Shown here piece after piece: positions 8,707-16,546 of a stretch of DNA of 55,331 nt. Origin of the DNA: JACGMN01 sp964522635 (lineage in GTDB: Archaea; Halobacteriota; Syntropharchaeia; Alkanophagales; Methanospirareceae). The notes beneath the pieces are model-generated. The model was not told the DNA's origin. It saw nothing but the letters and a program-made list of their open reading frames with translations, and did not search any database. Positions within the stretch are counted from its first letter, which is position 1; each line of letters starts with the position of its first letter. A program made the position numbers and the translations under genes. The stretch is taken from positions 1 through 55,331 of the forward strand of contig CAZFWT010000002.1 of assembly GCA_964522635.1 (NCBI GenBank). Direction: 5' to 3'.

Positions 8707-9027
8707 ATGCCACCAATTCCTATGCCACCACCAGAAACATGGCTCACCAATTTTCACGCGCTGATTACGCTCGGAAACGTTATACTCTTACTCTGTCTGC
8801 TCGCTCTCTATATCAAGAACTACGAGCAGATCAAATCGAAGTTCGCGCTCGGCTTGATCGCCTTTGTTATTCTCCTGCTGGTGCAGGCGATCACCTCGAA
8901 CCCGTTTATCCATCTTGTGTGGGGCTTTCACCGTCTCAGTGCCCTGGGCTTGCTCAAGCTCGTGTCTGAATGGTTTGAATTTGCGGCACTGGCGATACTG
9001 CTGTATATCAGCCTGAAACCCGAGTAG
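8707..9027 (+). CDS. Small 3-TM membrane protein, copy 2 of a paralogous pair
   Basis: A 106-residue three-helix membrane protein closely related to 7476-7790, sharing the exact block YEQIKSKFALGLIAF plus TSNPF and the C-terminal LAILLYISLKPE. Start set at ATG 8707 because GGAG lies 6 nt upstream (GGAGATAACA); the open frame extends further up to 8626 without support. The two copies flank the secreted repeat-protein gene, so the locus looks like a tandem duplication around it. Function unknown. Confidence 0.8.
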   Translation: MPPIPMPPPETWLTNFHALITLGNVILLLCLLALYIKNYEQIKSKFALGLIAFVILLLVQAITSNPFIHLVWGFHRLSALGLLKLVSEWFEFAALAILLYISLKPE

Positions 9028-9071
9028 CCCCGCTATGATAAGCGCTAACAGCTCATTAGAAGGGTTCCAAA

Positions 9072-9122
9072 CGAATTTGGTACAGATTTGGGTGGAAATT
9101 GGTAAAAAAGGAAGACTTATGT
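9072..9122 (+). repeat. 51-bp intergenic element, copy B
   Basis: Second copy of the block at 7817-7867 (40/51 identical, same length). It follows the second 3-TM gene as copy A follows the first, and lies about 190 bp ahead of the ABC ATPase gene. Conserved words: CGAATTTGG, GGAA-TTGGTAAAAAA and CTTATGT. Confidence 0.6.
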
Positions 9123-9262
9123 GATGTTATTTCTAACCCCCCTGTGGGAAACAGCACCTTAGATGAAACGGAAAAATAACGTGAAGTGAAGAGAAGATGA
9201 AAGCGAACGCAGCAACTGTTGAAAGAGCAATGGAAGTAGCACAGCATTTCCCCACGTCCTGT

Positions 9263-9324
9263 CGAGGGGCTCATAGTCAACGCGGAGTGCGGGCTCCGCT
9301 CGGGGGTATGCTATGAGCCCCTCG
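9263..9324 (+). promoter_or_regulatory. Long inverted repeat covering the start codon of the ABC ATPase gene
   Basis: CGAGGGGCTCATAG (9263-9276) is a perfect inverted repeat of CTATGAGCCCCTCG (9311-9324). Inside it is a second hairpin, GCGGAG (9282-9287) with CTCCGC (9294-9299). The right arm of the outer stem contains the ATG at 9313, and the GGGGGT ribosome-site candidate lies in the enclosed loop. In RNA this would hide the translation start; as DNA it could be an operator or cruciform. Confidence 0.65.
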
Positions 9325-10023
9325 GGTACAGATGCGGTCATCCAGCTAGAAGCAGTCTGGAAAATCTATCAGATGGGTGACGTTCAGGTGCAGGCGCTCC
9401 GGGGCATTGATCTGACGATAGAGCGCGGCGAATTCATCGCGATCGCAGGTGCCAGTGGCAGCGGCAAGAGCACGATGATGAACCTCATTGGCTGTCTGGA
9501 TCTGCCGAGCAAGGGAAAAATACGGCTGGACGGTGCCGATATCGCAGGGTTCCACGAGTCGCAATTGGCGCAGATACGCGGTAAGAAGATCGGGTTCGTA
9601 TTTCAGCAGTTCAACCTGCTACCGACGTTGACCGCGCTCGAGAATGTGATGCTGCCCCTGGAATTCCAGGATGTCGACTCCGCACAGGCAAGGGAGACCG
9701 CGCTCGAGCTGCTCGAGCTGGTTGGGCTGGGCGATCGCGTGCACCACCTGCCGTCTCAACTCTCGGGCGGGCAGCAGCAGCGCGTGGCCATCTCGCGCGC
9801 ACTGGCCGTTGACCCTGACATCATCCTCGCCGACGAGCCAACCGGGAATCTGGACAGCAAGACCGGCGAATTCATCATGAATTTGCTGGCCGATATCCAC
9901 CAAAAAGATAGCAAAACGATCATTCTGGTCACGCACGATTTCTACCTGGTGACGCGAGCGGAACGGGTGGTGTACCTCAAAGACGGACTAATCGAGCGCA
10001 TAGAGCACAACCATAACAACTGA
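9313..10023 (+). CDS. ABC transporter ATP-binding protein (MacB/LolD type)
   Basis: A 236-residue ABC ATPase. Walker A GASGSGKS at 46-53, Q-loop VFQQFNLL, signature LSGGQQQR from residue 150, Walker B ILADEPTGNLD and switch VTHD. The LxGxD..PTGNLDS pattern and size are those of the MacB/LolD/FtsE branch, which powers mechanotransmission-type exporters with FtsX-like permeases rather than solute pumping through the membrane. The permease is three genes on (11768). No alternative start in frame; the ATG is buried in the inverted repeat described at 9263-9324. Confidence 0.93.
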   Translation: MSPSGTDAVIQLEAVWKIYQMGDVQVQALRGIDLTIERGEFIAIAGASGSGKSTMMNLIGCLDLPSKGKIRLDGADIAGFHESQLAQIRGKKIGFVFQQFNLLPTLTALENVMLPLEFQDVDSAQARETALELLELVGLGDRVHHLPSQLSGGQQQRVAISRALAVDPDIILADEPTGNLDSKTGEFIMNLLADIHQKDSKTIILVTHDFYLVTRAERVVYLKDGLIERIEHNHNN

Positions 10024-10033
10024 GGTGACGAAC

Positions 10034-10348
10034 ATGCTGATTTGTGAAGAATGTGTTAATTATTTCCTGGGGTGCCCGGTTAGTAGCTATCCGATACGTT
10101 ATGGCTTGTGTGAACTTTGTGGAAACAAAGCGCACTGCTACGATATGCACATCCCCAAAAACAAAACAAATGGGAGTGATAAAATGCATAACGCAGCGGA
10201 TAATATAAGAGAAGCTATACGGGTGCTGTATTATCCTGATATCGAAAAAAACGATGGGTTGAAATTAGCGGACTATACAATAAGAAAAGTATCTGGCAGA
10301 ACACCAGAAGAATTAGCTGAGTTAGTATTACAAAGGGAGGTAAAATAA
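10034..10348 (+). CDS. Cys-rich (possibly zinc-binding) small protein within the ABC operon
   Basis: A 104-residue protein I do not recognise. The N-terminal 35 residues hold six cysteines (C4, C7, C14, C26, C29, C35) and histidines, with CEEC and CELC pairs typical of a zinc ribbon or Fe-S knuckle. The C-terminal half is soluble and helical (TPEELAELVLQ). Start set at ATG 10034 preceded by GAGGTG at 6 nt; an in-frame GTG at 10025 overlaps that site. An internal ATG at 10184 with GGGAGTGA upstream could also give a shorter product. It sits between ATPase and surface-protein genes with no gaps, so it is probably co-transcribed. Confidence 0.7.
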   Translation: MLICEECVNYFLGCPVSSYPIRYGLCELCGNKAHCYDMHIPKNKTNGSDKMHNAADNIREAIRVLYYPDIEKNDGLKLADYTIRKVSGRTPEELAELVLQREVK

Positions 10349-10349
10349 A

Positions 10350-11771
10350 ATGATAAAGAAACTAGTATGTAGAAACAACATGACAATTGTACTGGCTTTG
10401 TGCAGTATAGTAGCAGTGCTCGCGTGTCTCGTTGCTCCCATAAGCGCGGGCACCGATGCAAACGTCGTTATAGCAAATGTAAAGCCTACGAAAGTCCTGC
10501 CCGGAGAGACGAAAACGCTGACCGTTACCCTTCAGAATGGAGGATCCTACGATGCAAAGCACGTAACGCTTAATTTCCAGGAAAGTCAGTATATCTCGGT
10601 GGTTGGCTCGTCAAGCGTCTATGCCGGCTCGATAAACGGGTGGGGCTCCAAAGACGTGACCGTCACGGTTCATATCGCGAAGGGCGCGCCAAGTGGGTCC
10701 TATGCCATTCCGGTCTCCTGCACGTTTGATCAATATTATAGCGCGGGTGGAGAAGCGGTTACCGAGGCCATGCCCGAAGTCACCTATTCGATCGTGCTCA
10801 CAATAACGCAGGGCGCGATCATCGATATCGCTGACATCACCCCGACAGAGCTGAAGCCCGGTGAGCTGACAGCGCTGCAGTTTACCATCGCTAATATCGG
10901 CTCCTATCCCCTGGAGGATATGGTCTTCTCGTGGACAGAAGCAAACGGCGTTATACTCCCGGTCAATTCCGACAACGCGAAGCACATCAGTCACATCGGA
11001 GTCGGCGAATCAATCGTGGTGGAGTACCTGGTTGCGGTCGATGTGGGTGCCGATGCCGGCCTGTACCAGTTAGACCTGACCCTGGAGTTCGAGGATGAGC
11101 GCGGTGGCTCGAGATCGATGAACACGACTGCGGGCATCGTCATCGGCGGCGGGACCAATTTTGATGTCACCCTCTCCGAGAGCTCAGATAGCCAGGTCTC
11201 GCTTTATGTCGCAAACACGGGCAATAATCCCGCGTATTCCGTGACCGTTAGAATTCCTGAGCAAGACCAGTTCACGGCTCAGGGTAGCGCCGCCTCGATC
11301 GTCGGCAATCTCGACAAGGGAGACTATACCATCGTCTCATTCGAGGTGACGTCCGCAGGCCCATCCGCGTTCGGAGTCCCGGGTCCCGGAGAAGAGGGGC
11401 AAATGGCGGAATTCTCATGGGAAGACCGGGAGAGACTGAGAACTGAGTCCTCGCCGCGGAACAGCTCGATGAACCAAAACCTTCTGGTCGCAATCGAGTA
11501 CACCGACGCGACCGGCGTGCGGCAAACGGTCGAGAAGGCCGTGCCGGTTCAGCTCCAGGCGGCGAGTTCAACTACGACCGCTACGGCTGCGGGTCCCGGC
11601 GGCAGGTACACGCCAGGGCGGCAACAAAGTGCCTTGAACACCACTACGGTGATCGGTGCACTACTCGCGCTCGTTGCGATCATCAGTGCCGGCGTGCTCT
11701 TTTACCGGTACAAAAAACGAAAAGCGAAGAACGCGGTGCTGACCGGATCTGCACGCGAGAAGAACGAGTGA
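10350..11771 (+). CDS. Exported COG1361-type (S-layer/NEW3-like) protein, exporter partner
   Basis: A 473-residue surface protein: signal peptide (residues about 12-33), several beta-sandwich repeats of the NEW3/CARDB-like COG1361 type (VKPTKVLPGETKTLTVTL..., ITPTELKPGELTALQFTI...), a low-complexity Thr/Ala/Gly linker near 410-430, and a C-terminal membrane helix (VIGALLALVAIISAGVLFY) with a basic tail. In archaeal MacB-like loci such proteins occupy the place of the bacterial MacA adaptor. Its stop overlaps the permease start by 4 nt. It probably stands outside the membrane and contacts the permease ectodomain; that role is inferred. Confidence 0.82.
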   Translation: MIKKLVCRNNMTIVLALCSIVAVLACLVAPISAGTDANVVIANVKPTKVLPGETKTLTVTLQNGGSYDAKHVTLNFQESQYISVVGSSSVYAGSINGWGSKDVTVTVHIAKGAPSGSYAIPVSCTFDQYYSAGGEAVTEAMPEVTYSIVLTITQGAIIDIADITPTELKPGELTALQFTIANIGSYPLEDMVFSWTEANGVILPVNSDNAKHISHIGVGESIVVEYLVAVDVGADAGLYQLDLTLEFEDERGGSRSMNTTAGIVIGGGTNFDVTLSESSDSQVSLYVANTGNNPAYSVTVRIPEQDQFTAQGSAASIVGNLDKGDYTIVSFEVTSAGPSAFGVPGPGEEGQMAEFSWEDRERLRTESSPRNSSMNQNLLVAIEYTDATGVRQTVEKAVPVQLQAASSTTTATAAGPGGRYTPGRQQSALNTTTVIGALLALVAIISAGVLFYRYKKRKAKNAVLTGSAREKNE

Positions 11772-13036
11772 AAACGATGAAACCGCGCAAGTCACTCAAA
11801 CTAGCCCTCAATATCATCGTCCACAGTAAGCTGCGCAGCTGGCTGACCATTATCGGGATCGTCATTGGGATCGCAGCCGTCGTCGCCATCGTTTCCATCG
11901 GTGAGGGCATGCAGGCGGGTGTCGAGAGTCACCTTGGCGGGCTCGGGGCTGAGCTCATCACCATCTCACCCGGCGGCGGGCGTGCTTCTGCAGGGTTCCG
12001 TGGCCTACCTGGCAGGCCGGGAGGCGGTGAAACCGCTACTGCTACGGAGGCCGAAGACCTGACCAAAAAAGACGTTCAGGTACTCCGGACTATAGATGGC
12101 ATTGCCGCCATTCAAGGCACCGTTTCCGGCACGGGGGAGGTGTATTACCTCGGTGAAAAAGCAACCATCTCGATCGAGGGCGTTGACCCGCTGGTCTGGA
12201 AAGCGATCACCACATCTGAACTGGCATCAGGACGAGTCCTCGGATCGTCGGACTATAACGCCGTTGTCCTTGGCAGCAGCATAGCCGAAGATACCTTCAA
12301 ACAACCACTTACCGTGAACAGAGTACTCACTATCGAAGGCAAATCATTCAAGATCGTGGGCATCTTAGAAGAAAGTGGCAGTTTTGGTGGGGCGGATCGT
12401 ACTATAATCATGCCCATTGACGCTGCACGAGACACCCTGGAGGACGTTGGCGACGATGAATTTGATACTATTACAATCAAGGCCGCAAACACGGATGATG
12501 TCGAGCAGATCATGGAAGAAGCAGCGGAAAAGTTACTGATCTTTCGGCACCTGACTGAGGATAACCAGGATTTCAGGATAACGTCAGCAAAAGCTATGCA
12601 GGAGACCATGAGCGATGTCACGCAAACAATGAGCTTGTTTTTAGAAGCCATTGCCGCGGTTTCTTTGCTGGTCGGGTCCGTGGGTATTGCAAACACTATG
12701 TTCACGTCCGTGCTGGAGAAGACGAAGGAGATTGGGATCATGAAATCCATCGGTGCGAAGAACGGCGACATCATGATGATCTTCCTCTTAAATGCGGCAA
12801 TAGTTGGCCTCATTGGGGGCATCATAGGGGTCTGCCTTGGTACCGCTATATCTTCGTTACTGCCGATGCTGGGCATGCGGATAATGGGAATGGGAGGAGA
12901 AGTGACGACGGTGGTCACACCTATGCTTCTAATTTATGCGGTTCTCCTTGCCGTCGGCATTGGCGTAGCCGCAGGAGTCGTTCCAGCCCATCGCGCCTCG
13001 AAGCTCAAGCCGGTTGATGCGCTGCGATACGAATAA
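11768..13036 (+). CDS. ABC transporter permease (MacB/FtsX type)
   Basis: A 422-residue MacB-family permease: first membrane helix at about 20-45 (LRSWLTIIGIVIGIAAVVAIVSIG), a large extracytoplasmic MacB_PCD domain rich in Gly near its start, then three C-terminal helices with the typical SVGIANTMFTSVLEKTKEIGIMKSIGAK cytoplasmic coupling segment. It works as a dimer with the ATPase at 9313. Reading starts at GTG 11768 overlapping the upstream stop; ATG at 11777 is also in frame. Substrate unknown; archaeal relatives are annotated as export or lipoprotein-release systems. Confidence 0.92.
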   Translation: MKTMKPRKSLKLALNIIVHSKLRSWLTIIGIVIGIAAVVAIVSIGEGMQAGVESHLGGLGAELITISPGGGRASAGFRGLPGRPGGGETATATEAEDLTKKDVQVLRTIDGIAAIQGTVSGTGEVYYLGEKATISIEGVDPLVWKAITTSELASGRVLGSSDYNAVVLGSSIAEDTFKQPLTVNRVLTIEGKSFKIVGILEESGSFGGADRTIIMPIDAARDTLEDVGDDEFDTITIKAANTDDVEQIMEEAAEKLLIFRHLTEDNQDFRITSAKAMQETMSDVTQTMSLFLEAIAAVSLLVGSVGIANTMFTSVLEKTKEIGIMKSIGAKNGDIMMIFLLNAAIVGLIGGIIGVCLGTAISSLLPMLGMRIMGMGGEVTTVVTPMLLIYAVLLAVGIGVAAGVVPAHRASKLKPVDALRYE

Positions 13037-13139
13037 ATGAATGAATGAGTTACCGGTCAAGGGAAAAGTTTACGTACTTCCCACACTAATCTAACTTCAG
13101 ACCTGCGGGTGCAAGGCAGCTAGCCGGTAAGAGGACAAC

Positions 13140-14060
13140 ATGAAGACGGCAGGAATACTGTCCCTAATTCTCCTGGTCATAGCCACAGCGACGCCGGTCG
13201 CGGGTCTTGCCAGTGACGAGTATTCGTACGCCTTCAACGATACTGAAGGCTACTCCAGCCAGCTCATTCTTGATATTTATGTGGACGAAATCGGTAAAGC
13301 GCTCGTGATCGGCTATATCAATGATCCTGAGAGTCTCCCGTTCCTCGAGACCGCGGACTATATCTACGAGAATGAGACACAGCAGCTGTACGCCCTCACG
13401 CATGCGCTCACCGAGAAGTCCGGGGACCGATGGACGCTCACCTTCACCACCACGGCTAATTATACCACCTATCAGGTCGTCTTCTATCTGCCCCCGGAGG
13501 TCAGTTTGGGCAGAATTAGCTGCTCTGATCAGCTCGAATATCTCGTGTCGACCGCGAACGAGTCACTCGTGGTGGAATTCCACGGCTACGAAGTCCAGGG
13601 CCCATACGTGAGGATTGCGTACCAGCAGCCGCTGACAACGCCCACCGGAGCGACGGGTGTCATCGCCTTCGACCCGGGCTACGTTATTATCATCGTGCTG
13701 CTCGCCATCGTTTCCATCATGCTGAGCGTCGGCGTTCTGATGGTGCGGTTGGGAGGCGAGCCCGGCCAGGTGGACAAGCCGCAAGGAGTCCCAAGAAAGG
13801 AGATCGAGCGAACGCCGGGGATGGCGCGCATCATGGAGACGCTCACGGATCGCGAGCGCGCCATTGTGAACGCGTTGCTGAAGCATAACGGCGAGATGAC
13901 GCAGGCGGATCTCAGATACGATACGGAGATCCCGAAATCTTCGCTCACCGGTATCCTCCGCACGCTTGAACGCCGACAGATCGTCAAGAAGAAAGCATGG
14001 GGGCGGACGAACGTTATCAAACTCACTGAATGGTTCTTATCGCAAAATGGAGGTGAATGA
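13140..14060 (+). CDS. Membrane-anchored winged-helix regulator (COG2512-like)
   Basis: A 306-residue protein with signal peptide (1-24), an extracellular beta-rich domain (about 25-175), one membrane helix near 181-205 (YVIIIVLLAIVSIMLSVGVLMV) and a cytoplasmic C-terminal winged helix at about 225-300 (MTQADLRYDTEIPKSS as helix-turn-helix, LERRQIVKKKAWGRTNVIKL as wing). This layout is that of COG2512 predicted membrane-associated transcriptional regulators in Euryarchaeota. It could signal envelope state directly to DNA, probably for the exporter locus it follows. Confidence 0.83.
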   Translation: MKTAGILSLILLVIATATPVAGLASDEYSYAFNDTEGYSSQLILDIYVDEIGKALVIGYINDPESLPFLETADYIYENETQQLYALTHALTEKSGDRWTLTFTTTANYTTYQVVFYLPPEVSLGRISCSDQLEYLVSTANESLVVEFHGYEVQGPYVRIAYQQPLTTPTGATGVIAFDPGYVIIIVLLAIVSIMLSVGVLMVRLGGEPGQVDKPQGVPRKEIERTPGMARIMETLTDRERAIVNALLKHNGEMTQADLRYDTEIPKSSLTGILRTLERRQIVKKKAWGRTNVIKLTEWFLSQNGGE

Positions 14061-14077
14061 ACGTAATGAACGGTTTT

Positions 14078-14117
14078 TTGAACGATTCGTACGCTGTGTG
14101 TTTTTTAAATCGTTCAA
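14078..14117. promoter_or_regulatory. Perfect 10-bp inverted repeat between 13140-14060 and 14146-14805
   Basis: TTGAACGATT (14078-14087) and AATCGTTCAA (14108-14117) form a perfect inverted repeat with a 20-nt spacer containing a T-run. It lies 18 nt after the membrane regulator's stop and 29 nt ahead of the next start. Candidate operator or transcription terminator. Confidence 0.5.
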
Positions 14118-14145
14118 TAGTAAAGAATAATGGAGGTAATGAGAA

Positions 14146-14805
14146 TTGAGAAGCGGAAAGCGGAAGATAATCTATGCGGCCGTCGCAGCGTTGCTCGTGC
14201 TCGTGCTCTCGCTCGGGCTCCTGGGTACCTGCGGCGCGATACCGCTGCAGGCGCAGCATCTGAAAGTAGCGACCAGTGACGCAGCAGACGTGGCACCGGA
14301 TGCCGCACTCAAGGCGCCGATTGCACTCTTTCACCAGGGAACCGGATTCGCCCTGAACAGGACGAGCGGTGAGTTCCATTTGCTCAGGGTGCAGATCGTG
14401 CAGGTGAGAAGCATGCAGCCGGCAGAGGTGCGCGAGCTGCTCGAGTCAGAGAAGAATGTCACGGAGATAAAAGCAGAGCTCATGGCGCAGGAGGGCGAGC
14501 AGCTCTATAAGGGCCATCTGCGAATCGATAACCACAATTACCGACTCGAGAATATCAGCGTGAATGCGACTGAAACGGATGAGGAACAAACTAACATCTC
14601 GGCCTCTGTCATGTATCCCGCGCTGGATCCCGTGACGGGCGAGACGCTCACGACGGTCGGCGAGCTGATCGTGATGACGAGGAACTACGATGGCGGCCGA
14701 ATCGGTGAGGGTACGTTGACGATGCACGATGGTGTGTACGACAAGACGTACCAAACGCTGCTCATAGTGCTACAGCCACAATCGCAGCCCAAGAACGTGC
14801 GGTAG
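14146..14805 (+). CDS. Exported or membrane-anchored protein of unknown function
   Basis: A 219-residue protein I do not recognise. A basic N-terminus and hydrophobic segment (KIIYAAVAALLVLVLSLGLLG) form a signal peptide or anchor; the rest is soluble, about 185 residues, with mixed alpha/beta character and no cysteine beyond C29. Start TTG 14146 is supported by GGAGGT eight nt upstream. It follows the membrane regulator and probably belongs to the envelope locus. Confidence 0.65.
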   Translation: MRSGKRKIIYAAVAALLVLVLSLGLLGTCGAIPLQAQHLKVATSDAADVAPDAALKAPIALFHQGTGFALNRTSGEFHLLRVQIVQVRSMQPAEVRELLESEKNVTEIKAELMAQEGEQLYKGHLRIDNHNYRLENISVNATETDEEQTNISASVMYPALDPVTGETLTTVGELIVMTRNYDGGRIGEGTLTMHDGVYDKTYQTLLIVLQPQSQPKNVR

Positions 14806-14942
14806 CCTGGCAGGTGTGGTGAGCGAGCGCACAGCCAGCCCTGAATGCCATGGAGACTCGTAGATACCGGCAGATGGCCCGCTCCTGTTCGGGTCTTCCG
14901 ATAGCCTGGTTTCCCAACCGGTTTCATCCAAAAACCAATTCC

Positions 14943-14950
14943 TTTATATA
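14943..14950 (+). promoter_or_regulatory. TATA box ahead of the AtpK-like gene
   Basis: TTTATATA with an A-rich BRE-like run just upstream (AAAAACCAATT). Transcription would begin near 14975, leaving a leader of about 40 nt that includes AGAGGTGA before the ATG at 15014. Confidence 0.6.
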
Positions 14951-15013
14951 GCCGTGGCAAGTATGTCTCCTTCAGATACCTAAACTCGAGATATAAAGAG
15001 GTGAAAGAGAGAG

Positions 15014-15346
15014 ATGGACCTAAAAATGAGACACCAGTTTGCATTTACGCTTTGCTTGCTCTTGCTCCTCACCGGATTGGGCGTGGGCCTGGCAGGGGCG
15101 CAGGAAGCAGTCCCCCAAGGCGGTGGCATGACTGAGGGCGCCTGGATCGCACTGGCAACCGCTGCCACCATGATCGGCTCGGCTTTCGCTGCAGGTTGGG
15201 CCATTGCAACCACGGGCGTCGCAGCCGCGGGCGCGACCGCAGAGAAGCCTGAAGTCTCTGGAAGAGTATTGATCTTCGTCGCTCTTGCAGAAGCTATCGC
15301 TATCTACGGGCTTTTGATCGCGTTCATGCTCTGGACAAAGATATAG
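15014..15346 (+). CDS. Orphan ATP synthase subunit K (c-ring proteolipid)-like protein
   Basis: A 110-residue proteolipid. A cleavable-looking signal peptide (residues 1-30, ending LAGAQ) precedes two membrane helices with the c/K-subunit pattern: Gly/Ala-rich helix 1 (about 44-73) and helix 2 ending LAEAIAIYGLLIAFML, with the ion-carrying Glu at residue 93. The A/V-type rotor ring is made of such subunits. In most archaea atpK is embedded in the atp operon; here no other ATP synthase genes are near. It may be the organism's rotor subunit displaced from the operon, or a paralogue with another role. Confidence 0.78.
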   Translation: MDLKMRHQFAFTLCLLLLLTGLGVGLAGAQEAVPQGGGMTEGAWIALATAATMIGSAFAAGWAIATTGVAAAGATAEKPEVSGRVLIFVALAEAIAIYGLLIAFMLWTKI

Positions 15347-15382
15347 CCGCTTTGTTCGCTGAATGCCAGACTGCGCCGTAGA

Positions 15383-15420
15383 AAGCTAAGCTAAGCTAAG
15401 CTAAGTCAAGCTAAGTCAAG
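15383..15420. repeat. Pentamer tandem repeat
   Basis: Seven near-identical 5-bp units (AAGCT four times, then AAGTC, AAGCT, AAGTC) between the AtpK-like gene and the next small membrane gene. Probably slippage-generated; no function visible. Confidence 0.85.
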
Positions 15421-15430
15421 CACGTGTAAA

Positions 15431-15673
15431 ATGCACGGTTGGTTAAACCTAAAAGAGAAGATCAAGGGCAATATTTTTTTCCGAGCCCTTCCCTTTGCAC
15501 TGCTTATCGCTGCTCTCACCATCATCGGCTTATTCGGCGGTTTTACACTCGGCAAAAGCTGGGGCGGTAATATTGCAGGCTTTGCACTCGCCTCCGTGCT
15601 CTCACTCCTCGGGTTCTTCATTGGTTTTGGGCTCTCATACATGATTCTGAAGCAGAAATACGACCAGCAATGA
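15431..15673 (+). CDS. Small 2-TM membrane protein
   Basis: An 80-residue protein with a basic amphipathic N-terminus and two membrane helices (about 19-40 and 46-70) rich in Gly (GLFGGFTLGKSWGG). The GxxxGxxLGK-like pattern is reminiscent of the small AtpI/AtpZ proteins that accompany rotary ATPases, and it directly follows the AtpK-like gene, but similarity is too short to be sure. No clear ribosome site precedes the ATG. Confidence 0.55.
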   Translation: MHGWLNLKEKIKGNIFFRALPFALLIAALTIIGLFGGFTLGKSWGGNIAGFALASVLSLLGFFIGFGLSYMILKQKYDQQ

Positions 15674-16082
15674 TGCGGAAACTCTGATTTGTAGCCGTGC
15701 GGGAACACGATCACATACATCGACGTTCGTAAACGTGACGGGCAAGGATGGAAAGCGGCAGCGTGCTTAAGAAAGCCGAAAAATCGAAAACGCTTTGAAA
15801 ACGATGCGCTCTTTCTAATGGTGATTGGCACTGCAACGTATGCGCGCGATTCAGCGGCTGGGGGGAGCCGTCTTTATCTTCACGAGCCTCGCAATGGACG
15901 CAGCAGCAGGCCAGTGAAGAGCGCATACGTACGCGCGGGTGGAAGGAAGCGAGCTTCTCGGCGCGGAAAGGAGGCACATACTGCGGGCGCCAGACTGGCA
16001 GAAGAGGCGGACAGATGGTGCAAGAGAATTCGTTTTTCTACTCTACATCAGTATCTAACCACTACACAGGAGGTGGTAGTAG
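15674..16082. other. 409-bp stretch without a recognisable gene
   Basis: No coding pattern I can defend on either strand, although a 90-codon open frame (15818-16090) crosses it. The last 20 bp hold AGGAGGTGG, the ribosome site of the next gene. No tRNA-like fold or long repeat seen. Confidence 0.5.
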
Positions 16083-16382
16083 ATGGCTGAACATCCCTTG
16101 GAGATATTTGAGAAACTTGATCCCGAGCTTCTCGAGCTCGTTGCTGAAACACGTGATTTCGCTCTTGCTGACGGCGCTCTCCCTAAGAAGTTTAAGCTCC
16201 TTATCGCTATGGCTTTAGATGCTTCAAACGGAGCCACCAAAGGCGTAAAAGCATTAGCTCAGGCAGCTATACAAGCCGGCGCTACTAAAGAAGAGATCAC
16301 AGAAACTTTGAGAGTCGTCCAATATGTCTGTGGCGCTGGGAGCGTTTATACAGCAGCTCATGCTCTGGCGGCATTATACTAA
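16083..16382 (+). CDS. Carboxymuconolactone decarboxylase (AhpD-like) family protein lacking the CxxC
   Basis: A 99-residue single-domain member of the carboxymuconolactone decarboxylase/AhpD family: helices with KKFKLLIAMALDASNGATKG and the conserved AIQAGATKEEITETL. Redox members carry C-x2-C-x4-H where this protein has N49/G50, K53 and A57, so the peroxidase/disulfide function is absent; a lone Cys is at 83. A strong AGGAGGTGG precedes the ATG. It lies ahead of a Rieske protein and the NuoEF-like operon. Confidence 0.85.
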   Translation: MAEHPLEIFEKLDPELLELVAETRDFALADGALPKKFKLLIAMALDASNGATKGVKALAQAAIQAGATKEEITETLRVVQYVCGAGSVYTAAHALAALY

Positions 16383-16546
16383 CCCGCTTGCCTAAAAGTT
16401 AACCTGGGCGTCGTTTCTCAATACAGAAATGAAACAACTGCATATACTTCATAATTGAGGTGAGAAATAGGCCTGCGTTTCAAGCAGCTAGTAGAGTAGA
16501 CATAAGTGCAGGTCGGCCTGCGCGCCTAGCATAATGGAGGAAAGAT

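Noticed and set aside
15818..16090. 90-codon open frame in the gap before the AhpD-like gene
   Set aside because: Overlaps the next gene's start, Arg-rich without recognisable pattern, and has no ribosome site.
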